Source: Mariniphaga sp. | Lineage (GTDB): Bacteria; Bacteroidota; Bacteroidia; Bacteroidales; Prolixibacteraceae | Length of the DNA stretch: 64,000 nucleotides | Reading direction: 5' to 3' | NCBI GenBank assembly: GCA_024636975.1 | Contig: JAGXGA010000032.1 | Coordinates: forward strand, 82,466 to 146,465 | Part shown: positions 1 through 8,258 of the stretch, in pieces | Position numbering within the stretch: position 1 is the first letter of the stretch | Layout of the letters: the number at the start of each line of letters is the position of its first letter | Made by a program: the position numbers and the translations under genes | Notes under the pieces: model-generated | The model's database searches: none | Told to the model about the DNA's origin: nothing | The model's input: only the letters and a program-made list of their open reading frames with translations

Positions 1-195
1 CCCTCTTGAATCAGAAGGAATTTAGATCAAAGCCTAAAAATTCTTATATTTATTTTCAATTTTGAAAAAAATATTAGTCACGCTTTACAATAGATGTTTT
101 TGAACTTTAAGTACAATTCAATGTTCTATTTAACATTCGTTTTATTCACGTTTAATTTTTAACTTTACAGTAATTTATATAAAAATCAATTCACT

Positions 196-1374
196 ATGCA
201 TAAAACCGCATTACTGACAGGAGTCACGGGACAAGACGGGGCTTACCTGGCTGAATATCTTATCAAAAAAGGTTATACTGTTCACGGTATAAAGCGTCGT
301 GCTTCAATGTTCAATACCAATCGGATTGACCACCTTTACCAGGATCCTCATGAAACCGATCGTAACCTCATCCTTCATTACGGCGATCTTACCGACTCAA
401 TGAACCTGACACGCATTATACAGGAAGTTCAGCCCGATGAAATATATAATCTGGCTGCAATGAGCCATGTAATGGTAAGTTTCGACACACCTGAGTATAC
501 CGCCAATGCCGATGGCATTGGCACCTTGCGTATACTTGAAGCTGTGCGGCTTCTTGGTTTAACTAAAAAAACCCGTGTCTACCAGGCATCGACTTCCGAA
601 TTGTATGGGCTGGTCCAGGAAGTTCCACAGTCGGAAAAAACACCTTTTTATCCGCGCTCACCCTATGGAGTGGCTAAACTTTACGGTTACTGGATTACCG
701 TAAACTACCGCGAAGCCTACGGACTTCATGCAAGCAACGGGATCCTGTTCAATCATGAATCACCCATCAGGGGCGAAACATTTGTAACCCGTAAAATTAC
801 AATTGCCCTTGCACGAATTGCCCTTGGCATGCAACAAACACTTTTTCTGGGTAACCTTTCCTCACAACGCGACTGGGGACATGCCAAGGATTACATCCGC
901 GCAATGTACCTCATACTGCAGCAGGATCAGCCTGATGATTACGTTATCGCAACAGGCATTACCACCACAATCAGGAAATTTATAAAACTGGCTGCTGCTG
1001 AAACAGGCCTTGAAATTACATTTACAGGAGAAGGAATCAATGAAAAGGGATACCTTACTGCAATTGATGAAAAGAAATTTATTGAGAAAGCCGGAGAAGA
1101 GTATCTTGAAAGCATTAAATCTAGGATTAGCACTTCGGTTTCCACACCCGATGAAGAAAAAACAATTATTGCCGTTGACCCTGCTTACTTCCGCCCTACC
1201 GAAGTAGAATTGCTTATAGGAGATAGTACAAAAGCACGCACAAAACTGGGATGGGAACCTAAATATGACCTGCAGGCGTTAATTGCTGATATGATAAAAT
1301 CAGATATTAATCTTATTAAAAAAGACAGGTACCTCAATGAGGGTGGCTACCGGACACTCAATTATTTTGAATAA
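196..1374 (+). CDS. gmd: GDP-mannose 4,6-dehydratase
   Basis: Converts GDP-D-mannose to GDP-4-keto-6-deoxy-D-mannose, the first step to GDP-L-fucose, in the cytoplasm. It is an extended SDR protein. The N-terminal NADP-binding glycine motif GVTGQDG is at residues 9-15, and the catalytic residues T133, E135, Y157 and K161 (STSELYG and YGVAK) fall one position after their E. coli counterparts. At 392 residues it is about 20 longer than the E. coli enzyme; the extra residues lie around 290-325, before the conserved [11 protein letters not shown] segment. It is the first gene of a three-gene nucleotide-sugar block; GDP-fucose synthase follows two genes downstream. The start is the first ATG in an A/T-rich leader. 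Identification is firm. Confidence 0.96.
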   Translation: MHKTALLTGVTGQDGAYLAEYLIKKGYTVHGIKRRASMFNTNRIDHLYQDPHETDRNLILHYGDLTDSMNLTRIIQEVQPDEIYNLAAMSHVMVSFDTPEYTANADGIGTLRILEAVRLLGLTKKTRVYQASTSELYGLVQEVPQSEKTPFYPRSPYGVAKLYGYWITVNYREAYGLHASNGILFNHESPIRGETFVTRKITIALARIALGMQQTLFLGNLSSQRDWGHAKDYIRAMYLILQQDQPDDYVIATGITTTIRKFIKLAAAETGLEITFTGEGINEKGYLTAIDEKKFIEKAGEEYLESIKSRISTSVSTPDEEKTIIAVDPAYFRPTEVELLIGDSTKARTKLGWEPKYDLQALIADMIKSDINLIKKDRYLNEGGYRTLNYFE

Positions 1375-1410
1375 AAAGTATAAACCTTATTTGAAACCAG
1401 GAAAGTGAAG

Positions 1411-1496
1411 AACAGGAGCAACCTGAAGGAAAAATGGAGAAAAAGCCCGGAAATAATTTTTCCTGTGGCTTCCTGCAGAAGTTTTCTCCTGTTTTT
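1411..1496 (+). terminator. possible terminator or structured leader
   Basis: The gap between gmd and the next gene holds nested inverted repeats. AACAGGAG (1411-1418) pairs with CTCCTGTT (1486-1493) ahead of a T run, and inside it GGAAAAAT (1428-1435) pairs with ATTTTTCC (1456-1463). The outer loop is long for an intrinsic terminator, so this could equally be a structured 5' leader of the downstream gene. Confidence 0.35.
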
Positions 1497-1519
1497 TATT
1501 TCCTGATTAAAACAATGCC

Positions 1520-2674
1520 ATGACCAAAAAAGTATTTGTTTCGGGCTGTTATGATCTGCTTCATAGCGGACATATAGCCTTTTTCAGGGAAGCCTCCAAC
1601 TATGGCGATCTTTATGTAGGTATTGGCTCCGATAATACCATAAATGAATTAAAAGGCCGCCCTACTGTTAACAGCGAACAGGAACGCTTATATATGGTAA
1701 GGGCAGTAAGGTATGTCAAAGATGCCTTTGTTAATTCGGGGGGCGGAATAATGGATTTTGAACAGGATTTGCGTAATCTTCAGCCAGATGTATTTGTTGT
1801 GAATGAAGATGGCTATTCTCCATCAAAACTGGCATTATGCAAAGAAATGGGCATTGAGCTGAAGGTATTGGAACGAATACCTGATGCAGGTCTTCCTGCA
1901 CGTTCAACTACCGCCATCCGTTCTTCGGGTGTGTGTATGCTGCCATACCGGATTGATCTGGCAGGAACATGGATTGACCAGCCTTATGTTTCAAAATTCT
2001 GGCCGGGATGGGCAATCACTGTTTCCCTGGAGCCCATCGTAGAATATAACGAAAGGTGTGGTATGAGCACCTCCACGCGTAACGCAGCAAAAAAAATATG
2101 GCCTCATACCCTCCCCCTTGGCAAGCCGGAAAAACTGGCAGAAATGCTGTTTAAGTTTGAAAATGATCCCGGTGCTGAGATCGTATCAGGTGCACAGGAT
2201 GCAATTGGAATATGTATGCCCGGACTGGTGCGTCATTATTACGATAAGGCATACTGGCCACTTAAAATTGAGTCGGTCCATGACAATGATGTCCTCGACT
2301 GGCTGGAACAGCATCTTAATATGGTTATGCTTTGGCCACGTCCGCAAGGTTTGGACTTGTTGGGGAACACCAACATCAATAAAGCTAATGTACAAAAACT
2401 TGCTGATGCAGCAGAACGCGCCTGGAATGCTATTCTGAAAAAAGACCTGCATGAATTTGCAACTGCATTTATTGATTCGTTTAAAGCACAAACTACAATG
2501 TTCCCTGCTATGCTGAATAACGAAATAGAAAAAGTAATTGTCAGTTATAAAAATGAAGCCCTGGCATGGAAGCTTGCAGGAGCAGGCGGTGGAGGTTATC
2601 TTATTCTCCTGGCAGAGAAACCTGTCAGGGGGGCTATGAGAATCAAAATAAGAAGAAAAGATTCGGGCATATAA
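1520..2674 (+). CDS. HxGH nucleotidyltransferase fused to GHMP-type kinase
   Basis: Two domains are visible. Residues 1-130 are a cytidylyltransferase-like fold with the nucleotide-binding motif HSGH (residues 15-18) after VSGCYDLL. From about residue 140 the sequence is GHMP-kinase-like: PYRIDLAGTWIDQP resembles the L-fucokinase and heptose-kinase N-terminus, GMSTSTRNAA looks like a degenerate motif 2, and LAGAGGGGYL is a clear motif 3. The domain order is opposite to HldE, whose kinase is also of a different (PfkB) family. Its place between gmd and GDP-fucose synthase suggests activation of a sugar to a sugar-1-phosphate and then to a nucleotide sugar. The substrate cannot be read from sequence, and the degenerate motif 2 leaves the kinase activity open. 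At 384 residues both domains are compact. Confidence 0.75.
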   Translation: MTKKVFVSGCYDLLHSGHIAFFREASNYGDLYVGIGSDNTINELKGRPTVNSEQERLYMVRAVRYVKDAFVNSGGGIMDFEQDLRNLQPDVFVVNEDGYSPSKLALCKEMGIELKVLERIPDAGLPARSTTAIRSSGVCMLPYRIDLAGTWIDQPYVSKFWPGWAITVSLEPIVEYNERCGMSTSTRNAAKKIWPHTLPLGKPEKLAEMLFKFENDPGAEIVSGAQDAIGICMPGLVRHYYDKAYWPLKIESVHDNDVLDWLEQHLNMVMLWPRPQGLDLLGNTNINKANVQKLADAAERAWNAILKKDLHEFATAFIDSFKAQTTMFPAMLNNEIEKVIVSYKNEALAWKLAGAGGGGYLILLAEKPVRGAMRIKIRRKDSGI

Positions 2675-2754
2675 AATATTATATCTGCCTGTTTCAGCAA
2701 CAATTTATTCCGGTGGGTGCAAACAAATATACAAATCAATTGTAATAGAATTAA

Positions 2755-3885
2755 ATGGAAAAGAATAGTAAAATATACGTAGCAGGGCACCAGGGACTGG
2801 TTGGGTCAGCTATATGGAAAAATCTTCAGGGTAAAGGGTATACCAATCTTAAGGGTAAATCGCTGAATGAATTAAATCTGCTCGATCAAACTGCAACAGA
2901 TCAGTTTTTTGAGCAGGAGAAACCGGAATACGTTTTCCTGGCAGCAGCCAAAGTGGGAGGAATTGTTGCCAACAATACCTACCGCGGAGAGTTTATTTAT
3001 GAAAATCTTACCATACAGAACAATATAATCCATAATGCATGGAAGCATGGGGTAAAGAAGCTTTTGTTTCTTGGCAGCACATGCATCTATCCAAAGCAGG
3101 CGCCTCAGCCAATGAAAGAAAACTTCCTGCTTACTTCTCCATTGGAATACACAAATGAGCCGTATGCCATTGCAAAGATAGCAGGCATCAAAATGTGTGA
3201 AAGTTATAACCTGCAGTATGGAACCAATTTCATTGCGGTTATGCCTACAAATCTTTATGGCCCAAATGATAATTTCGATCTTGAAAAATCGCATGTATTG
3301 CCTGCACTAATCCGGAAGATTCATCTTGGCAAATGCCTAAAGGAAGACAACTGGAGCGCCATCAGAAAAGATTTAAACAGCCGCCCTATTGAAAATATCG
3401 GTGGGAACAATGAAAAAGTAGAGATTGTACAGGTATTGAAAAAGTACGGAATATTTCCCGCCAAAGAGGATGAGGACGTGACTATTGAAATTTGGGGCAC
3501 AGGAAAACCACAGCGTGAATTCCTTTGGAGCGAAGAAATGGCCGATGCCTGCGTTTATCTGATGGAAAACACCAATTTTAAAGATATCCTTGCGGCTATG
3601 CAGGAAAATTCGAAAGAGGAAATAAAAGAAATCAGAAATGCGCACATAAATATTGGAACAGGAAAAGATATCTCAATAAAAAACCTGGCCAAACTGATTT
3701 CTAAAACCATTGGGTTCGAAGGAGAATTGGATTTCAATGAAGATAAACCCGATGGAACAATGCGCAAGCTTACCGATGTCACCAAATTGCATGAACTGGG
3801 ATGGCACCACCAGATAGAAATTGAAGAAGGTGTACAAAAACTGTATGACTGGTATATAGGGCAACAGGAAAACCAGCAGCAATAA
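2755..3885 (+). CDS. fcl: GDP-L-fucose synthase
   Basis: Epimerase/reductase that makes GDP-L-fucose from the product of GDP-mannose dehydratase. It is an extended SDR protein with VAGHQGLVG (GxxGxxG at 11-17) and catalytic residues S108, C110, Y137 and K141 (LGSTCIYP, YAIAK), one position shifted from E. coli Fcl. The protein has 376 residues against about 320 in E. coli. The extra residues form an insertion near 195-245, between the substrate-binding segment and WGTGKPQREFLW, which I recall as usual in Bacteroidota orthologues. With gmd it completes de novo GDP-fucose synthesis from GDP-mannose. It starts 80 bases after the fusion gene and is probably co-transcribed. Confidence 0.95.
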   Translation: MEKNSKIYVAGHQGLVGSAIWKNLQGKGYTNLKGKSLNELNLLDQTATDQFFEQEKPEYVFLAAAKVGGIVANNTYRGEFIYENLTIQNNIIHNAWKHGVKKLLFLGSTCIYPKQAPQPMKENFLLTSPLEYTNEPYAIAKIAGIKMCESYNLQYGTNFIAVMPTNLYGPNDNFDLEKSHVLPALIRKIHLGKCLKEDNWSAIRKDLNSRPIENIGGNNEKVEIVQVLKKYGIFPAKEDEDVTIEIWGTGKPQREFLWSEEMADACVYLMENTNFKDILAAMQENSKEEIKEIRNAHINIGTGKDISIKNLAKLISKTIGFEGELDFNEDKPDGTMRKLTDVTKLHELGWHHQIEIEEGVQKLYDWYIGQQENQQQ

Positions 3886-3982
3886 TACAGGTTGAGAATA
3901 AATCAAAAAAAACAGTCACAACTTACATGTACTGACGGTAGTTTTTATTGGCATCCTCTGTTAACAAAAAATACATAAACCC

Positions 3983-4735
3983 ATGGAACAACAGGAGCAC
4001 CGGCTTATCATATTTTCAGGTCCTTCATGTGTAGGAAAAAGTCCTTTGGCTAAAGCATTTGCCCGGTTCTTTCCTGAACAGCATGCTATAATGCAGTCGC
4101 TGGTGTTGTATAACAGCCGCTCTCCCCGACCAGGTGAAACCAATGGAGTGGATTATCATTTCCGCTCCAGGCATGAAATAGAGAAATTGAAGGAGCAGGA
4201 TCGGTATGCAGTGATGGAGGTAAGGGGCGATCTGCAGGCGCTTGATCTGGACGAACTTTCCGGTAACCTGAAAAAAGGCAACGTACTGTTTGAAGGCAAT
4301 CCTTTTGTGGGAAGGCTTTTACAAACCCATCCCGCCCTTGAAGGAATCAACAGGTTAAGCATTTTTATGTCGCCACTCTCAAAAGAAGAAATCCTGTTCC
4401 TGAAATCGGCAAATCCTTCTGTTGCTTTGCCTGATTTCATAACCGACGTAATGCGCAGGAAGCTGCTTCGCCGTACCCATAAACAAAAAGGTGAGCTGTC
4501 ATTAAAAGATCTTGAGAATATAGAAAAAAGAGCCTCAAGCGCCTATGCTGAATTGCAGGATGCCCATCATTTTAAGTATATCCTTCCAAACCACGACGGA
4601 GAAGACAGCGAGAACTGGGATGCCTTCTATTATCCTGTTGGCGATGCACGTAAGGCCCTTCTTTCATTTGCTGCCATTCTGAAGGATGAAACACCTGATT
4701 ATACAGAATCCTGGGGAAAAGATCTTTTGAAGTAA
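3983..4735 (+). CDS. guanylate-kinase-like P-loop protein
   Basis: A 250-residue cytoplasmic protein with a Walker A motif, GPSCVGKS (residues 13-20), and a guanylate-kinase-like segment (SLVLYNSRSPRPGETNGVDY) matching the GMP-binding region of Gmk. Beyond about residue 110 it departs from ordinary guanylate kinase and is longer than the usual 190-210 residues, so it is unlikely to be the housekeeping Gmk. It could act on a nucleotide linked to the neighbouring GDP-sugar genes, but that is inference. It starts 97 bases after fcl on the same strand. Confidence 0.7.
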   Translation: MEQQEHRLIIFSGPSCVGKSPLAKAFARFFPEQHAIMQSLVLYNSRSPRPGETNGVDYHFRSRHEIEKLKEQDRYAVMEVRGDLQALDLDELSGNLKKGNVLFEGNPFVGRLLQTHPALEGINRLSIFMSPLSKEEILFLKSANPSVALPDFITDVMRRKLLRRTHKQKGELSLKDLENIEKRASSAYAELQDAHHFKYILPNHDGEDSENWDAFYYPVGDARKALLSFAAILKDETPDYTESWGKDLLK

Positions 4736-4811
4736 TGATTATAAAGTCATACTATCAGTTTTCCAATTTCCCCCACCTCCAGTTTAACACTGTAATCATT
4801 AATCAATTCGC

Positions 4812-4868
4812 CAATTTATCATTTTAACAATCTGACATGTGACAATTTATCAATATAACAATTTATCA
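4812..4868. repeat. three direct copies of CAATTTATCA
   Basis: CAATTTATCA occurs at 4812-4821, 4843-4852 and 4859-4868, in the gap between the kinase-like gene and the GH3 gene and running into the GH3 3' end. Spacing is 31 then 16 bases. This looks like a short A/T-rich intergenic repeat; no function can be assigned. Confidence 0.6.
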
Positions 4869-7193
4869 CTCCTGTTTATATTTCTTCACCCGATCATCAT
4901 TTATCACACCTTTCCAGTTTAAACCATAGGCAAAGTCATAAGTATTTCCATCGGAATCGGTATAGGGAATCATGTCATGAGGTGTATCCTCATATTGCTC
5001 ATCAACCGTCTGCATGGTGGCAGGCATCTGGAAAGGCAATAAGCCGGTTGGTTCAGCCGCACCTGAAACAATATCCATAAGCGCCTGGTCCTGAACCCCA
5101 AAATGCACCAGCACAGCATCGGCATTTTTTTCTACCTCAGACATCACCATTGGATTGGAAACGTTAATTACAACGATTACAGGTTTATTCTCCATTTGCT
5201 TACGGCATAGCTGAACCGATTTTAAATCACCTGAATTAGCTGTTATGCCGGTCTTTCCTTTGTAGGAACGGTTGGTAAATCCCTCGAATGGGCTTCCACC
5301 GGCCAGGCTTGTTTCACGGGCATGTGTTGCCACATATGATTCATATTGCAGGTTGATCGGCACATACCCGTTACCTCCGGCTTCCGCATCTTCCACAGAA
5401 TAGCCGGTTCCTCCCCGGGGGCTGTCGATAAACACAATTGCAGCATCAGCCTTCTGAGGTTCATCTACCCACTCAAAATAATTATTGACGATTTTTTTGC
5501 TGGCAGCCTCTTCCCAACGTTCAGGTGTTTCCTGTCCGAACCAGTTGCGGCTTGCAGGGTAATGTTTCTGAGGAACATATACTTTTAACCTGCTTTGAAG
5601 CGGCAACACCTCCTTATTATTTTTAAGCATTACTACCGAACGCAGTTGTGCCTCGTACCCGGCTTTCATGAAATCAGGATTACCCACCAGTTTTTCCGAT
5701 ATAGCCACATCAAGATAGGGATTTTCGAATAAGCCTGTTCTGAAGATATTCCTGAGCAACCGCACTGCCGATTTCTCAAAACGCCGGCGCATGAATTCCT
5801 CGCCGTGCTCTTTTACGCCCATCTGATACGCTTCAATTACCGGCCCCATTTCATTGTTGCCTCCAAACTGATCCATTCCTGCCATTATGGCTTTATAATG
5901 CCTTTCAGCCAATGTAAGTTCCTCTACACCCCATGGTTTTCCCCGGAACTCATGTACATTAACGGCATCACCTGTTATCATCCAATCGGTGCACAACACT
6001 CCATCGTATCCGTATTTCCCCCGCAGTAAATCTTCAATTATATATTTACTAAATGCATTTCCGACATTTTCGCCGTATACTGAATCCAGATTCCAGGAAA
6101 TGGTATAGTAAGGCATAACTGCCGAAGCCTCGCCGGTAGGGCCATTTAATTCAAAGGCCCCATCAATAAATGGTTTTAAATGATCACTAAGCCGGCCGCC
6201 GGGATAAACGGCATAGGCACCGTACCCAAAATGGCCGTCGCGGCCTCCTTCCTCCGGTCCCCCGCCCGGCCAGTGCTTCACCATGGCATTTACACTATGG
6301 TATCCCCAACCACCGTCAATATGCATCTCATTTTCCGAGGTCTGAAAACCATCGACATAAGCACGGGCAAGGTCGGCAGCAAGCAAAGGATCTTCCCCCA
6401 TTGTACCGTTAAAACGGCTCCAACGTGGCTCAGTTGCCAGATCGATCTGCGGTGAAAGTGCCGTTGTAATTCCAAGCGCCCTGTATTCTTTTGAAGCAAT
6501 GTCGCCAAACTGTTTCATCAGCTCAGGATCGAAACTGGCAGCTATTCCCAATGAACCCGGCCAACGCGAGATGTCGCCTCCCGCACCAGCATTGTACTCA
6601 GCATCGGAGTCGCTTCCATGACGCGGGTCGGAACTGGTGTTGCATGGAATTCCCAGCCCCAGGCTTTCTGCCAGAGCCTGCATGTTGTTGTTCCACTGTG
6701 CTGCAACTGCGGGCGATTCAACCGATGTCACCAGTACATGCCGCAGATTATCTTCTGTCAGAAACTGGATTTGCTGATCGGTTAAATCAGCCGAATGGGC
6801 TCCGCTTTCATCCAGTGTTTTTCCGCTGTATGTTCCCCCTCCAAAACCTCTACTGCTGCCTGCGGGCACCGACTGATGCCCGCTGTATAACATAAGCCCG
6901 GCAATTTGTTCAATGGTCATTACTGAAGCCAGATCTTTAGCTCTGATATCCACAGGTTTCCGCCAGTCTTCATATACATCCAGTTGACCGTTTTTATTCA
7001 GATCTTTAAAGGCATACCCACCCTTTTCAATTAATGAAATTCCTGACCCTGACGCATAGCCTAATGTATGTCCGTCTTCATTATGCACAAGGTTAAATCC
7101 ATTCTTCTGCTCTTCGGTCCATTTTGCAGCGCATCCGCAAAGTGTAACAATTAAGGAAAGCAGCACCAACTTATAAACAATATAATTCTTCAT
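4866..7193 (-). CDS. exported GH3-family glycoside hydrolase (lipoprotein)
   Basis: A retaining beta-glycosidase of family GH3, probably acting on beta-glucosides or similar exo-linkages at the cell envelope. The N-terminus is a lipoprotein signal with lipobox LCGC. The nucleophile motif GVLCTDWM places the catalytic Asp at about residue 403, and the C-terminal alpha/beta-sandwich domain is present (VVVINVSNPMVMSEVEKNAD). I chose the ATG at 7193 because it begins a proper signal peptide; an upstream in-frame start at 7217 would add eight residues ahead of it. The length of 775 is normal. It is divergent from a NrtR-like regulator, and the shared gap holds candidate operators, so control by that regulator is plausible. 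The exact substrate is not determinable. Confidence 0.92.
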   Translation of the reverse strand: MKNYIVYKLVLLSLIVTLCGCAAKWTEEQKNGFNLVHNEDGHTLGYASGSGISLIEKGGYAFKDLNKNGQLDVYEDWRKPVDIRAKDLASVMTIEQIAGLMLYSGHQSVPAGSSRGFGGGTYSGKTLDESGAHSADLTDQQIQFLTEDNLRHVLVTSVESPAVAAQWNNNMQALAESLGLGIPCNTSSDPRHGSDSDAEYNAGAGGDISRWPGSLGIAASFDPELMKQFGDIASKEYRALGITTALSPQIDLATEPRWSRFNGTMGEDPLLAADLARAYVDGFQTSENEMHIDGGWGYHSVNAMVKHWPGGGPEEGGRDGHFGYGAYAVYPGGRLSDHLKPFIDGAFELNGPTGEASAVMPYYTISWNLDSVYGENVGNAFSKYIIEDLLRGKYGYDGVLCTDWMITGDAVNVHEFRGKPWGVEELTLAERHYKAIMAGMDQFGGNNEMGPVIEAYQMGVKEHGEEFMRRRFEKSAVRLLRNIFRTGLFENPYLDVAISEKLVGNPDFMKAGYEAQLRSVVMLKNNKEVLPLQSRLKVYVPQKHYPASRNWFGQETPERWEEAASKKIVNNYFEWVDEPQKADAAIVFIDSPRGGTGYSVEDAEAGGNGYVPINLQYESYVATHARETSLAGGSPFEGFTNRSYKGKTGITANSGDLKSVQLCRKQMENKPVIVVINVSNPMVMSEVEKNADAVLVHFGVQDQALMDIVSGAAEPTGLLPFQMPATMQTVDEQYEDTPHDMIPYTDSDGNTYDFAYGLNWKGVINDDRVKKYKQE

Positions 7194-7297
7194 TTCCGGT
7201 AGATATTTAAACAACAATCCTTCTTATTTTCATTTTTGTTTCGGCCCATATACAACCTTTCCTGCCCTATTGAAATAAATTTGTTTCATACTATGAT

Positions 7298-7364
7298 TTA
7301 GACTGATGCACAAAATCTTTTAACATGCGTCAGTTTGACACAATATTAGTTTTTTGCAGTCTAA
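7298..7364. promoter_or_regulatory. inverted-repeat half-sites, candidate operator
   Basis: The divergent gap between the GH3 gene and the Nudix regulator holds TTAGACTGATGCA (7298-7310), an inverted near-copy TGCGTCAGTTTGA (7326-7338, 10 of 13 matching) and a third inverted half-site CAGTCTAA (7357-7364). The arrangement is what one expects for a dimeric repressor controlling both directions. Assignment to the adjacent regulator is inference. Confidence 0.5.
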
Positions 7365-7422
7365 TAATCAAATAAAACAGCAGATTTTGTTTTCTTTGCA
7401 ACGAATAACAACAAAAAATACA

Positions 7423-8166
7423 ATGGCTGATTTTATGAAGGAAGGTTTTCTGAATCATATATCGCTCGATTGTGTGATTTTTGGCTTTCACAATAATCAG
7501 CTGAAGGTTCTGTTGCTGCAAATGAAGTACAGCAAAGAATGGGCATTACCAGGAGGATTTGTTAAAGAAACCGAGTCTATGGAGGAAGCCGCCGCACGTA
7601 CCTTAGAGGAGCGCACCGGGTTGAGAGAGATTTTCCTGCAGCAATTTCATGTTTTCAGTGAACCCAAACGCTCAAAAATCAATCATGCAGTAAAAGATCT
7701 CAAAAATTCAGGGGCAGGCCCTGATGAAAAATGGTTTAATCAGCGATTCATATCTGTGGGTTTTTATGCACTGGTCGATTTCGAAAAAGCTACCCCAATG
7801 CACGACTTCTTTTCTGAAAAATGCGAATGGAAAGCACTGGAAGAAATTGATCGCCTGATGATGGATCATAACCAAATCCTTGACAAGGCGCTTGAAACTC
7901 TGCGGCTTCAGCTGAGTTACCTGCCTATTGGCTACAACCTGCTGCCCGAAAAATTCACAATGCCCGAATTACAAAAATTATATGAAACCTTGCTTGGAAG
8001 AAAACTCGACCGCCGTAATTTTCAGCGTAAAATCCTGTCGTGGAAGATACTCAACAAACTGGAGGAGCAGAAAAAGGGGGGGGCATATAAAGCACCCTTC
8101 CTGTATGAATTTAATCTCGAAAACTACAATACAGCATTAAAGGAAGGATTAAGCGACCCCATGTAA
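7423..8166 (+). CDS. NrtR/AraR-like Nudix-domain transcriptional regulator
   Basis: An N-terminal Nudix domain (about residues 10-150) is followed by a C-terminal winged-helix region (about 165-247), the layout of NrtR-type regulators. In Bacteroides a member of this group (AraR) controls pentose genes. The Nudix box (GFVKETESMEEAAARTLEER) keeps the overall shape but has RTLEER where active hydrolases have RExxEE, so catalytic glutamates are partly lost. That fits a sensor rather than an enzyme. I prefer the ATG at 7423 (MADFMKEGF) to the non-ATG extension starting at 7354. It faces the GH3 gene across candidate operator repeats. The effector is unknown, possibly a nucleotide-linked metabolite or a sugar. 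Confidence 0.82.
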   Translation: MADFMKEGFLNHISLDCVIFGFHNNQLKVLLLQMKYSKEWALPGGFVKETESMEEAAARTLEERTGLREIFLQQFHVFSEPKRSKINHAVKDLKNSGAGPDEKWFNQRFISVGFYALVDFEKATPMHDFFSEKCEWKALEEIDRLMMDHNQILDKALETLRLQLSYLPIGYNLLPEKFTMPELQKLYETLLGRKLDRRNFQRKILSWKILNKLEEQKKGGAYKAPFLYEFNLENYNTALKEGLSDPM

Positions 8167-8258
8167 CAGCAGGAGGTTGCTTTGTAAAAAACAACACTAC
8201 CCTTTTGGACAGTGCTGCTGTAAAATGTTTTTAAGGGTAATAATTTACAACGAAGCAA

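Noticed and set aside
8166..8240. Possible terminator hairpins between the Nudix regulator and the type-B esterase gene
   Set aside because: TACCCTT/AAGGGTA and ACAGCAG/CTGCTGT pairs exist, but they are short, widely spaced and interleaved, with no clear T run for either strand.
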